64,000 nt of DNA from Trema orientale (Eukaryota; Streptophyta; Magnoliopsida; Rosales; Cannabaceae). A program made the position numbers and the translations under genes. The notes beneath the pieces were generated by a model that saw nothing but the letters and a program-made list of their open reading frames with translations, searched no databases and had not been told where the DNA came from. The stretch covers positions 45,623-109,622 of the forward strand of contig JXTC01000444.1 of NCBI GenBank assembly GCA_002914845.1. Direction: 5' to 3'. Numbering within the stretch: the first letter of the stretch is position 1; the number at the start of each line of letters is the position of its first letter. Shown here piece after piece: positions 20,285 to 32,220 of the stretch.

Positions 20285-22024
20285 ATGGACGTACGGACAG
20301 AAGAAGAAAGAGGAGTAGGGGGATTGACACGGGAACCCAGAAGCTACTGGCGATGGAGCAAGCGAGACTTCTTCCCGGAGCCCTCATTCGAGAACTTCGC
20401 CTCTTACAGGGCCGCCGTCGCCGACACCTGTCCCCGCCTCAAGGACCGCCTCCTCGACCGGTCGACCGACACCACCGAGCTCGTCGAGCTCCGCAAAGAG
20501 AGTGGCAACGACATGAAGCGTTGCCTCACGTGGTGGGACCTGATCTGGCTCAGCTTCGGCGCCGTCGTCGGCTCCGGGATCTTCACCATCACCGGCCAAG
20601 AGGCCCGCCTGAGCGCCGGACCCGCCATTGTCGTCTCCTACGCCGTCTCGGGCGTCACCGCCCTGCTCTCCGTCTTCTGCTACACCGAGTTCGCCGTCGA
20701 AGTCCCCGTCGCCGGGGGCTCCTTCTCCTATCTGAGGATCGAGTTGGGGGATTTCGTGGCGTTCATCGCCGCCGGGAACATTCTCCTGGAGGCCCTCGTC
20801 GGCGCCGCCGGACTGGGTCGGTCATGGAGTTCGTACTTCGCTAGCATGATAAACGACAACCCTGATTTTCTTCGAATTCAGGTAAAATCTTTGCCTAGTG
20901 GCTTCAATCTTTTAGACCCAATTGCCGTTTTGGTGCTCTTAATCGCGAACGGTATAGCAATGAGTGGTACCAAAAGGACATCTTTTTTGAACTGGATCAC
21001 CTCCATACTTAGTGCTATTATAATTGTGTTCATAATAGTTGTGGGATTTATTCGTGGCACGACTTCGAATTTGAGCCCCTTTTTCCCATATGGGGCTGAA
21101 GGTGTTTTCAAGGCTTCCGCCGTTGTTTACTGGTCTTATACAGGTTTTGATATGGTGGCCACCATGGCTGAGGAAACTAAGCAGCCATCTAGAGATATAC
21201 CAATTGGTTTGGTTGGTTCAATGAGTGTGATCACTGTGATTTATTGCCTCATGGCTTTGGCTTTGACCATGTTGCAGAAGTACACTGAAATAGATATAAA
21301 CGCTGCTTATTCTGTCGCTTTTGGAAATATTGGCATGAATTGGGCTAAGTATATGGTTAGTATATGTGCCCTTAAGGGAATGACTACGAGTTTGCTTGTT
21401 GGGTCACTCGGCCAAGCTCGGTACACCACTCAGATTGCGAGATCACACATGATTCCGCCTTGGTTTGCTCTTGTTCATCCCAAGACTGGTACCCCAATTT
21501 ACGCTACTCTTTTGGTGACTATTACTAGTGCAATAATCGCGTTCTTTACGAGTTTGGATGTTTTGTCAAGTGTTTTCTCGTTTAGTACACTCTCCATCTT
21601 TATGCTTATGGCTGTTGCATTGCTAGTTAGGAGGTACTATGTTAGGGAAGTGACAGAGAAGGTCGATTTGTTTAAGTTTCTTGCCTGTTTATTTCTTGTG
21701 ATTGCCTCTTCTATTGGAATTACTGTACTTTGGAACACAAATGAGCGCGATTGGATTGGTTATTCAGTGACTAGTTTGGTTTGGTTTGCTGGGAATTTGG
21801 GATTAGCCTTGCTTCCAAAGAAAAGTGTTCCAAAGGTATGGGGAGTTCCTCTGGTTCCATGGCTGCCGTCATTGTCTATTGGGATGAATCTTTTCCTCAT
21901 TGGGTCTTTAGGAGTTGTTGCATTTTGGAGGTTCTTCATCTGCACTGCGCTAATGCTTGTTTATTATTTGTTTGTTGGTCTCCATGCAACTTATGATGTG
22001 GCAAATTCGTATGAACGAAAGTGA
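20285..22024 (+). CDS. CAT5: Cationic amino acid transporter, CAT5-like (tandem copy 2)
   Basis: This intronless 579-residue APC-superfamily transporter is closely related to copy 1 along its whole length. The N-terminal YWRWSKRDFFPEPSF (21-35), the C-terminal PKVWGVPLVPWLPS block and 14 predicted spans place it in the plant CAT5/CAT8 group, which imports amino acids by proton symport. Unlike copy 1 it keeps the family glycines: GSGIF in helix 1 (96-100), LLVGSLGQARY and HPKTGTPIYA. GFD (287-289) and MAEETKQPSRDIPIGL follow. The first ATG (GCCATGG) is taken as start. The first 200 codons are strongly GC-rich, while the rest is AT-rich like its surroundings. This is probably the functional copy. 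Substrate and exact membrane are inferred from the family. Confidence 0.95.
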   Translation: MDVRTEEERGVGGLTREPRSYWRWSKRDFFPEPSFENFASYRAAVADTCPRLKDRLLDRSTDTTELVELRKESGNDMKRCLTWWDLIWLSFGAVVGSGIFTITGQEARLSAGPAIVVSYAVSGVTALLSVFCYTEFAVEVPVAGGSFSYLRIELGDFVAFIAAGNILLEALVGAAGLGRSWSSYFASMINDNPDFLRIQVKSLPSGFNLLDPIAVLVLLIANGIAMSGTKRTSFLNWITSILSAIIIVFIIVVGFIRGTTSNLSPFFPYGAEGVFKASAVVYWSYTGFDMVATMAEETKQPSRDIPIGLVGSMSVITVIYCLMALALTMLQKYTEIDINAAYSVAFGNIGMNWAKYMVSICALKGMTTSLLVGSLGQARYTTQIARSHMIPPWFALVHPKTGTPIYATLLVTITSAIIAFFTSLDVLSSVFSFSTLSIFMLMAVALLVRRYYVREVTEKVDLFKFLACLFLVIASSIGITVLWNTNERDWIGYSVTSLVWFAGNLGLALLPKKSVPKVWGVPLVPWLPSLSIGMNLFLIGSLGVVAFWRFFICTALMLVYYLFVGLHATYDVANSYERK

Positions 22025-23868
22025 AGGATTGAAAGATCAAGCGGGGTGCGTAAGTAGCAGGCGTGCTTTTGTATATGCTGTTTACAAATCTTGGTACATG
22101 GCTTTAGATATTTGGTGTCAATGATTCAAAGGAGAATTTATATTAGAGTCGCATCTTCAAAGAAGATTTACTTGAACAGTTAGGCGACATTTTGTTTCCC
22201 TGTAGTTCTTTTAAACACTTCTATGTCAATTTGTTGATTTGTGAATGTGATTCTATATTCACTAAAATTGCTCAAAAAAAGTAAAAACTACTGTTAAGCC
22301 CCTAACATTCCCCTTAGTTGGAATGTATTCTCTGAATCAATGCTACTGAGCCACATGAACCGTCCCTGTACCAATTATTATGCGCATAGGATTTGATGCC
22401 TCCTTTATTCTGGTTTAGAAATCTATGATCCTCTTAGTACATGTGCCCGATGTAATACCCAATTCATGTTGATGTAGGTGTTAGATCTGCGTGATTAATT
22501 ATCTTGTCAATCAAATTTAGTATGTATTTTTTCCTTCCCAGGTCCTCTTACCGGCAGTGAAACTTTTTTTGTCATTTTTATTGGAAGGGGTAGTTCTTAT
22601 CCATTCCAAGTTTTTAAGGTTATGCTTGAAAACTTTGTTTTCTTTTTGTGTTCGGTACGAGAGGAAGGAAAGAAGAATAAAATCATCTCTTTTGATGGTA
22701 GGAGGGAAAAAATCTTACTTGTGTAATAACTCTACTACTTGAGTATGAAATTCTCATCTCTCCAATTTGAAACTAAAAATTGGTTAAGAATTTGAAATTT
22801 ATTGTCTAGTCTCATTCTTCCTAACATCTTTACTGAATAACCACCCTATCATAATTCCATCCATTGATTCTTCTATTTCTCCCTCATAGACACTCTAGAA
22901 ATTCATGTATTCGTATACGTGTGTATGAAAATGGCGATGGACGAATTCGAAGGATGCTATAGTTCTGTTAGCGTAAAGTTATTTTATTAAGTACGTTTCC
23001 AAGCCAAAAAGGAAAAAGAAAAGAAAAGAAAAAAGAAAGTGTTAAATCTACCTTCTGATATCATTCTTTGACATTTAGATTTTATAAGATATTTGGAATG
23101 CTATTAAAATGTGAGATATTTTGTGGAATTCCCATATAGTAACATCAGTAATGAGATAGAAGAGTGGAAAAATGTAGTGATGCTAATACTCCTAAAAGCC
23201 ATATCAGTTATTGGGTAGGCAGATGCTTAAAAAAAAAAAAAAAAAAAGATTGTCTCCCCAAAACTATATAAAGTGACACTTGTGCCCCTACACTTTAGAA
23301 TTGTCAGCAAAAATTCCCCCTGAAGTACATACACATGGCAATTACATGAAGTTTCTTGATATGAATTATTGATCTTTTCCCTCCATCAATGAATAAAAAA
23401 CCAAGTAAAAATATACAAGGAAAAATAAACATGAATCTCTCTATTACTTCTGGAGGTGAGTGCCATCGGTCGAGTTTCAACTGCAAAAGTGCAACCCATA
23501 ACCTGTCCAAAATGAAGGAAAGGCCTTCATAGCCCTCCCCCTCCCCCTTTCCCACCCCTCCCCCCAGTAATTTGGTCATTAATCGGATTATCATTTTTTT
23601 TTCCCTTTGACAAAACAAAAAACACAAATACATCTCAAGATTGTTTCAAATTTATGTCTATGTATATATATTTCTAAAATATATTAGTTTTTAGAGTTTT
23701 TTTTAATTTCGGTCAATAGGTGTGAATAAGTACATTCAATTCGGACGAGGATTTCTTCATCCAACAAAGTGCATTATTACCAAATAGCACATTTTGTCAT
23801 ATCATGACAAGTAACACTTGGAAAATAAGGCAAAAGAACTTTAATCATCAAAGATGATTAATCCTAGT
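22025..23868. other. 3' region of transporter copy 2 and intergenic DNA
   Basis: The first 200-250 bases are related to the flanks at 8020 and 15655 (TGGTACATG, TTAGATATTTGGTGT, CCTGTAGTTCTT). Beyond that I see no gene. There is an A-run at about 23229-23247 and a pyrimidine-rich stretch near 23530-23570. Confidence 0.45.
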
Positions 23869-24324
23869 GTTTTTTTTTTTTTTTTTTTTCTCTGATGAAC
23901 TTTGAATTCATTGAAAGCCAAAAGACAAAACACGGCAAGGGCAAAAGCCGCCAAAAAGGGTAAAATCCAAATTAAAACCAGGACTGATAGTACGTTGCAA
24001 ACTGAAGCATGAGTTGCAAGAACATCGATGACATCAGATAAATTACAACCAAAAGCCCACGCGGCAACATTGTGAGTAAAGAAGTTACAATTTCTAAGAA
24101 CAAAAGAAAGTACAACTCCAGTGAAATAAGTAAAAAACGAGCTTGGTCGACCAAGGGGGCGATAGACCAAGTTAGATCCTCTTTCTCATTCCAATTCTGA
24201 ACGAGTCCCATACATACGGACTCAATTACCACGAATTTCCACTGGTTGTCAAGATCTAAGTTCAGCCCAAGCAACAGAGCTGAGGCTTCCGCCACCAGCG
24301 AGTCAACACAAGATAGCCATTTAC
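23869..24324 (-). mobile_element. 5'-truncated L1-type LINE with RNase H relic, A-tail and 12-bp target duplication
   Basis: The identical 12-mer ATTAATCCTAGT lies at 23857-23868 and 24325-24336. Between them the minus strand carries an RNase H-like segment (EASALLLGL near 24290, then RNCNFFTHNVAAWAF near 24080), a short 3' tail and an A-run (T-run on the plus strand from about 23871). This is the signature of target-primed insertion of a 5'-truncated LINE of 456 bases. Frameshifts separate the RNase H pieces, so it is not functional. Confidence 0.85.
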
Positions 24325-24336
24325 ATTAATCCTAGT

Positions 24337-25392
24337 TCAACACAAAGAGCAGCAAAGATTATCTAGCTCGACTAAAATTTGAAGGGTCGGTGAAGAGGGT
24401 ACAAATTCGCCACCAATATATGCACAACACGCATCCTATAAGAGGTGAGTAAGATACCACTAATGGCTCACAGATTGCTACATGTCCAGGATATTATTAC
24501 AGATACGATACATTCAAAGGATGAACGGATGGGAAGCTGCCATGTGGACAAGCAGCCATGAATACTAAAGTAACTCTGGGTGGTTAACTTGAGTTAGTAA
24601 GACTTAACTGCCGATAATTAAGCACAAGTGGTTTTTTTCTAGCAACCTAGTAGTCTAGGCATTTGGGCGAACATCGTGAGGATTGCAACTTGTAAGAGCC
24701 TAAAGAGTTGCTATATAAAGCTCTTGGGATCATTTTATATGAAAAGACGGGGAGTTAGGAGAAAAGCAACCAGAAAGACACAAAGAAAAACCAATATTTT
24801 TTTAGCTGAGGAGGGGATAATAATAAGCTCTTATAAGAAGCATACGCTTCATTTGAATTATTACCACCTCCTAAGTGATTCTTTCAATTATTCAATAGTA
24901 TATAGTCGTACTTATTATTTTCAATTGCGTCACTCTTATATGGAAAAATGCAGAGGAAACTAATTAATATTAATTTATTGTGATCTTCATATTACATATT
25001 TTATTTATTATATTTTATCATCTTCATATAATATTTTAATCGGATATTAGATACCTGGTTGCATTTCATGTATTTATATTCATCCGAAGCATATTTGTTA
25101 CTGCCTACAAGATGACCTAGCTATTAAAATGGTCGGTTCTACAGTTTATGTATACCCAAGTCAATATTATGTCATACGACTTATTTATTGATGTACATGT
25201 TCAGCCGTATATTCAATTTTTAAATAGTATACGCTGAATTCCGTTTGATACTGGCACACCTAGTGTCACCCAACGAAGCATACTTAGCTACACTGTTAAC
25301 CAACTTAATTCATCTATATACATTCACTATTTATTCATCACTTGCATACGCAAATTCCTGTTTTATAGCAGCACATCTAGTATAATTCATCA
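24337..25392. other. Unassigned DNA with a TATA-like segment
   Basis: CTATATAAAGC near 24711, followed by a purine-rich stretch, looks like an LTR or gene promoter, but I find no primer binding site, LTR partner or coding sequence. The open frame at 24676-24963 has no recognisable domain. Confidence 0.3.
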
Positions 25393-25516
25393 GAGCTTAC
25401 TTATCTACAACTCTACCTAACTTAAATCATTCATGCACGCTCAACTATGCATGTGAGCTTACTTATTTACAATTCTACCCAACTTAAATCATTCATGCGC
25501 GCTCAACTATGCATGT
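25393..25516. repeat. Two-copy 62-bp tandem repeat
   Basis: Units begin GAGCTTACTTAT at 25393 and 25455 and share CTTAAATCATTCATGC and GCTCAACTATGCATGT. They differ at a handful of bases. Confidence 0.85.
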
Positions 25517-25997
25517 ATCACTCTCATGTGCTAAAATCCATTTTTGTTAGTAAGCCTAGTATAATCCAGCGAAACTTATCTAGTAACACATTTAACACCA
25601 TTCTGCATCACAGTTCATCGTTGACATACGGGTCGATTAGAAATCGACATATTTTATTTGAGTAGTCGAGAAAAATTGCCACCACTTGGGAATGTCCCAA
25701 CAAACCAATCCTTCACTTGTACGGAGTAGTTTCGAACAAATAGAACTAACAAGGGAAAAATGGTGGTTGATTTTTTATATTTACCGTATTAATGGGTTTC
25801 TTGTGCAACTTCAGTTGAGGACGATACGATTTACGAAACAAGTATGATTTTAGTGGGAAAAAAAAAAAGAGGACAGAAAAAGAAGGTTGAAGAAAATTTC
25901 GTGGGAACTAGCTAAGAAGTTAAAATGGGGAAGAAGGAGTTGTATATAATGAGTAAAAGGGTTTTAAGTGAGATATATATATATATATATATATATA

Positions 25998-26303
25998 TGG
26001 GCACCAATCTAGTAGGTATTTTTTTTTACCTATGCATAGGTATCAATTTGATCAATGAAAATTTTTTTTATATATTTTTTTATATTACAAAGTAAGAGAG
26101 AGAAATAGTATTAATGNATCAATTTGGGAAAAAATTTGTGCCAGAAGGAATGAGATCCTCGTCTCATTTAGCTGTCCCTTTGCTATTTGATTGCCACATC
26201 TCCTCAAGCCAATTTCTCACAAAGCCTCGTTTGGAAAAGACAGCGATATTTAATAATAAAAAAAAGGAAAAAAAAAAGAAAAAACCTACTGGATTGGCAA
26301 CAT
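25998..26303. mobile_element. MITE inserted in a (TA)n tract (copy 1)
   Basis: The left end CACCAATCTAGTAGGTATTT and right end (inverted) TTGCCAATCCAGTAGGTTTT form the terminal repeats. Both sides run straight into (TA)n microsatellite. The left 100 bases match the 38-kb copy, including TACCTATGCATAGGTATCAA; the middle differs. It holds an unresolved base at 26117. Insertion into TA repeats resembles the rice Micron type. Confidence 0.7.
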
Positions 26304-28950
26304 ATATATATATATATATAAACTAAATTACTTAAATTGGTAAAAAAGTAACTTCTTTTGTGAGGTAAGTAAAACAAAAATAAAACAAAATCTCTTCAGG
26401 TATACGCCCGACTCACCTTAACACATGTATTCATTCCTAGTTGTGATAGTGAACTTTGTCGATGTTGAATTGTGTCAAACACCATCCACTCGGACATTTT
26501 ATAGGAGACTCAACATTTTTTTTTTTGGAGATAATTAAAAACTAAGGAGACTCGTCAACTTTGAATTTCAATATTTTACGTATAATGATGTATATTTGGT
26601 GTAATATAAATTACCATATTAAAAAGTAATTTGATGTTATTTTAAAGCTTTAAACAATGAAGCATATACCATCCCTCAAAAAGTAACTCCGTTTCTATGT
26701 ATTAGTGTTCTTTCCAACATCCACTTAGTTAGCTATCGAAGTTGTTGATCCTCGCTCATCTTTGGCTGCCTTTGAGGAGAAAAGCGGAAGTAGCATTTCA
26801 TTTGTTTCGTAACTATAATGTAAAAAAACCTTGACGACATAGATAGCAACAATAGTGGCATAGTACTTTGTATAGTTTTTAGGGAATACAACTCCATCTT
26901 AATTATGAATATTAAAAAGAAAAAAAAAAAACAGAAAAAGAAATACTGCATCTTTTTCTGCTCCTGTATACTTCCCCAGTTCGAGGGTGTTCACTGATTG
27001 CTTGGACTTATTCTTTTTGGTATTTTTCTTTCATCTTTTAAGATCCACGACTAAGATGTTGCCAATCTTGATTTTTGAGACTTTGACCCAATAGGCCATG
27101 TGATGCAGGTAGTGATAACAACTTTATTTTGGGCCCGAAAATAGTATATCTCCAATTGCCCAAGAGCATGGAAAATTCAAGAAAATTAGAGCCAAAATTT
27201 AAAATAATAATAATAATAATGTCAGAGATGGGTGAGTTTTCGCAGTTGTATTTGTTCTATACTAGCCGTCAGGAGTATTTTAAATTTGTTCAATAAGATT
27301 AATCCCATAATTGTATATATTTATGTGCCCAAGAAAATAGTTATTAGAGCACAACAAACAAGTAACCGTCAGAATAATATAATACTATTATTGGCCTAAC
27401 TTCTAACAACTTATTACTCTCTTTTTAATTTCATATCAATAAAAGGGACGTGTATTCAGGACATGTCTGGCATTTTTCTAAAGATGTTGTAGGATTTAAA
27501 AGTTATTTTAAGAGTGTATGGATGAATAATTAAAAGATTGTTTCTTTTTTTTGGGGAAAAAAAAAATCTTTTGTAATAAAGTATGGATTCATCAACTTTT
27601 CTAGCAATATCTTCTAAGATTTCTACTTTAAGAAGTAAAGTTATTCAAAACAGGGACTTAGAATTAAGACGAAAACTAAAAATTATTAATGTACATTTCA
27701 AAAATCATTATTTGGTTATTAAAGCTATTTTGTTGGCTGCTTCAAGATTTTTTTTTTCTTTTCTGGGTTGTGAAAAATAAGCAGGACCAGTTTTTAATCT
27801 TTGATTTTTCAGGGTCAGTGTTTATTTAAAAGAATTTATCAAAGTTAGATAGGAATATATAGATGTATAGGATGGCTTTAGCCAAAAGAAGAAAATGGGT
27901 TAGATAGGATAGGGGTTCCAGCGCATACTACCCGACTTATTGAACACCAAATCTAGTAACAAGAAAGCAAATAATTTGTGCCACATTCAATCATGGAATA
28001 ACCACCCCATAAATTAATCTTCCAATAAATAAATAAACCATCCCATAAGGCAAAAATAATTTTAATTAGGGTAGAAAGAAAAAGCATCCAGCTGTTGGGC
28101 CTGGGGGTAACAAAAATAATAATTTGAGATCAGAGACAAAAAGCTGATTTAATTTAAGAATATCTACAACTCATGTAACATGAATAAAAACTCCAAAAGT
28201 TTTTAATAAATACATGAGAAATAATACGTTCGACACCATACGTACAGTCAATCATTTGTGGGTTATGGGTCCATAAATTTGTTGAACAAAGCGATAAGAA
28301 GCTTCACTAGAAGCTACAGCATAAATTAAACTGAACTGGAAAGGCACCGTTGAAAATGTGTTGGATAAGATTTCCGCTACAAATTCAAGGCTATATTAAA
28401 ATTTCTATATACTAAACATAGACTCCACATGTGATGTATCCCAACTCCCAAGAAGATAAATATCACAGAAGAGAGGATCTTAAAAGTTGTGTTTAGAGTC
28501 TTTACGTCTGCTAATGCGGCCATCAATAACTTTTTTGACCGGAGCAATTTTACGGAGCGTCGACGGTTCCAGCACTACATGATATAATTTGTTATTAGAT
28601 AATTATAATTAATAAATTTAGTCTCGTACAGATTTTATTTGATATGTAATTATAATCATTTAATCATAGACTGAATTTTATATAGTGTTGGGCACTGTAT
28701 AATACTTTATAATATTCTCTTTTTGACCAAATAATACCAAGTATTATATTAAATGTCAGTTTTTCACTTAAAAATATAATTAATATACTGAATTCTGCTT
28801 AAATTACTATTTCATCATCGGCTAAAATTAACACCTCATATGATGTGATGTTGGACACCTTAAAATACTTTAATGTATTATTAGTTTTTTTAAGGTGCCC
28901 CATAACATTATTCTTTTTGACCACCTTAGGCTTTTTTTTTTTTTTTTTTT
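26304..28950. other. Intergenic DNA without a recognised gene
   Basis: I see AT-rich sequence with short A- and T-runs and a trinucleotide AAT run near 27203-27220. No open frame carries a known domain. A short inverted pattern (AGTGTTGGGCACTGTATAATA near 28685) recalls the MITE at 53452. Confidence 0.35.
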
Positions 28951-28987
28951 NNNNNNNNNNNNNNNNNNNNNNNNNNNNNNNNNNNNN
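28951..28987. other. Assembly gap (37 N)
   Basis: Unresolved bases follow a T-run of about 19. The true distance is unknown. Confidence 0.95.
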
Positions 28988-29585
28988 CAGGTGGGCAAGT
29001 GGAAAAACCTGTAAGGCTCAGGTGTTAGTTAAAGTGAATTTTACCTTAAATTAATTTAGTGCTGGGTCAGTGGGTCGAATATAACATTCACGTTTACATT
29101 AGGAGACATTATATTGCTCTAAATATATCTCCTTGTTCTGTTTAATTGGAAAAGTTTAACGAGATTGTTCATTTTAGCGTTTTTATTCATTTATGCTAAG
29201 AAAGAAGTATTTTGCTCTGAAAATTAAACTAAAAAGAACAAAGTAATTACAAATCTTACGAGTTAATTGGATGGAATAGTTAAATGCCTATAACTGATTA
29301 CTGAATTGTACTTCATAACCAGCTTTGAATGCAATTTACCGAATTAGATTGGCTTTAATTGGGTTTATATGTACAATTAGGTGAGTCTATTATTTGATTG
29401 TCACATAATCTGATGTTGTATGTTTGGTAGAGAGGAAAGAAAATGAGAAGAAGAAAAAAAATAGGAGAGGAAAAAAATGTGTAGGATGGAAAAAAAAATA
29501 TTTTTCTTTTATGGTTGTTTGGTATGTAGAGAGGAAAGAAAACTGATTTATTTTAATATAATAATTTTTAAAATTGATATGTCAG

Positions 29586-30814
29586 CAGTGGTAGAGCTCG
29601 GATATTTTTGTAGTGGGGGCTAATTTTTTCTTTTTGAATTGCAGTGGTTACAAAAAAAAACCAATAAAATTTCATAATGGTCATAAAATGTAAAAAAGAA
29701 AAAAAAAATCAAAATGCAAAAGCAAAACCATGTTAATAAATTTTCTATTTAAAAACCTTACCACATACAAATATAAATATAAAATGCATAATAGAACCAT
29801 AGTCTTGATTTATATATATTTTAACTTCAGGAATTTAGTCCTCAAAAAAAAAAAAGCCTTTAAGTATTATAAATTATCAAAAAATATAAAACAAGAATTA
29901 TTGAAGAAAAAATTGAACAATTTTTTTTTTTATAAATTTAATACAAATGAGGGAAAAATTGATAAAAAAAATAAAGAAACATTAACATATCATTAAGTAC
30001 TGTATAATTACAAAAAAATTTAGTTATTATTAAAATAAATTACAAAACATTCAATACAAAAAATATCCCTCAAACATGGGGGAAAAAAGAAGAAGTATAA
30101 GCTTCAACACTTAAACAAGAAGATAAATCTTTCATATGAAAACTCCCCATATAGATAAAAATACAAACTTAACAACTAATTTGATTTTAATTAAAACTGC
30201 ATAAAATATATATATATATATATGGGTTTGGTTTAAATGGTTACAACAATATTTACCCATGGATGGTTACAATGGTTTAAGCCGTTAGATCTATATTCTA
30301 CGGTAGTGATTAGTTTGGTGGTTGGCCAAAAATATTTAATGCTGGCCAAAAAAATTTAATGCTATCACTACTTTTTTAAGTACCCATCCATGGTCACAAA
30401 AAAATTGTAACCATTGAGAAGTCTTCCATATATATATATATATATATATATAAGCAACATGACTCAAGAAATTATTTAATTTAATTTTGTCTTCATTTTT
30501 CTATTTTTATGGAGGTTTGGAATGTTGTGAGAGAATAAGGAAAACATTTTCAAATTCTATTTTTTATTTCTCAATTTAGATTTCAAAAATTAAATAAAGA
30601 ATAGAAATTTAAAATTTAAAATTTAAAATTTAAATTGGTCCTAACTGAATGAATAAAAATGTAATTTTATATCTTATATAGGGGACATTGTTAGAAGAAA
30701 AATAATTTTAGTGGGGGCAAATTAAAAATTCAAAAAACTTTTACATATAAAATAAAAACATGAAAAATTTAAGTAGGCCATGGCCCCCACTTGCCTCTCT
30801 TCTCTTTGCTCCTG
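29586..30814. mobile_element. Candidate non-autonomous element of about 1.2 kb with a nested MITE
   Basis: The left end CAGTGGTAGAGCTCGG leads to TAGTGGGGGC. The right end on the opposite strand reads CAGGAGCAAAG and leads to CAAGTGGGGGCC. Similar ends occur in many plant DNA elements. The body is AT-rich with no protein. The arms are short and imperfect, so the boundaries are tentative. Confidence 0.4.
30222..30429. mobile_element. MITE of about 208 bp between (TA)n tracts
   Basis: Inverted pairs include AATGGTTACAA near the left end with TTGTAACCATT near the right, and CCCATGGATGG with CCATCCATGG. TA microsatellites flank both sides, as in the 26- and 38-kb MITEs, although the ends differ. 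Confidence 0.6.
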
Positions 30815-31459
30815 TATGTAAAGGTAATTTAGTAACTTAAACTTATTCATTAACTAATTTCTCTTTCTTCCTTTTTTCTCTCTAGTCTCGAGGGGATACC
30901 ATTTTTCTATCCCCTTTTCTCTCTTTTTTTTTTTTTTTCCTTTCTCCTCTTTTTTCCTTTCTACTAAACAACTTATTTTTCCACTTTCTTCTCACTTTTC
31001 TCTCCCACCTTTTCTTGTGAAATCTTATAGAATTTATGGATGAGAGGTATGTCAATAGGATGGTGCTAGTACTTCATGTGGACAATTATAATTTAAAAAA
31101 ATAATAAAATTACGTTGCAGTTATTTAGTATCATATACTAATAGAGAGTATGTCATATTTTAATTTTAAAATGAGTTTTAAAGTTATATTAATGTCTGAT
31201 ACTAAACACTAATAATACGTGGCGGTATTATTTTTTCTAATATTAATGTAACACAATCAATTATCTATGTTGCTAAACAACAATATTTGATGATTTAAGT
31301 GTTGGATCTATATTATCATCACTATCAATAATTTTTCATCATCATCATCATCATATATATATATATATTTCGTGGAAGTCAAAAATTTATGGGTAGATTT
31401 TGAAAAAAGTATGCTGAGCTTTGAACGTTCCGCAAATTTAACCCAAGATTTGGATTTTT
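30815..31459. other. Low-complexity intergenic DNA
   Basis: Pyrimidine-rich sequence near 30860-31010 is followed by AT-rich DNA and an ATC/TA microsatellite at about 31335-31368. No gene is seen. Confidence 0.4.
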
Positions 31460-32220
31460 TAAATTAGGACTAATGACATAAAAATACTTTAACTTTTAAC
31501 TTTTTTATAAAAAATATTCTGATTTTTGAATTCCTAAAAATTAATACTTTGACTTTTAAATTTCTGTAAGTTAATATTCTCACTTTGATTTGAATTTTTG
31601 TAAAAAAATAATATCCTTACTTTTGAATTTTATAAATTAATATCCTGACAATTGAAATTGTGGCAAATTAATTAATAGCCTAACATTTGAAATTCATACA
31701 AATTTATACCCTTAATACCTAATTAACTAATATTAATAATACCCTCATTAACTTAATAGAAACTTATTATACGCTAATAAAATTTTTGAAAAATATTTAT
31801 GATTAGTTTAATTTATTTCCTTTCAGTTAACAAAGAAAAACAAAAAATTGGAAAGAAAGATAAAAATGGTTAATTGTAAAAAGGAAAATTAAACTGTAGC
31901 TTTTTTGCAATTTTAATCGTCATCCAATTTATATTTTTTTCGTAATGAAACCAAAAGTAATAATTATAAAACAATTTATGATAATATATCATTATTTAAC
32001 TTGCTAAAAGTAAAAAGTGTAAACTTTTTAACTTGCTAAAAGTAAAAAATTTGAAAAAAAAATTAAGGGTATTAATTAACAGAAATTGTAAATGTTAAGA
32101 TATTATAATTTGCAGAAATTGAAAAGTTAAGTTATTAATTTGCAGATTCTTAAAAGTCAGGATTTTTTTTTTTGGGCAGAAAATTTAAAAATAAAGATAT
32201 TTTTATAACCCAAAATATGC
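31460..32220. mobile_element. Foldback element with arms made of 40-50 bp subrepeats
   Basis: The left arm (about 31460-31720) repeats a degenerate unit built on TTAATATCCTGACTTTTGAA. The right arm (about 32060-32220) carries the reverse complement of the same units. The AT-rich centre encodes nothing recognisable. Divergence makes the outer edges approximate. Confidence 0.5.
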
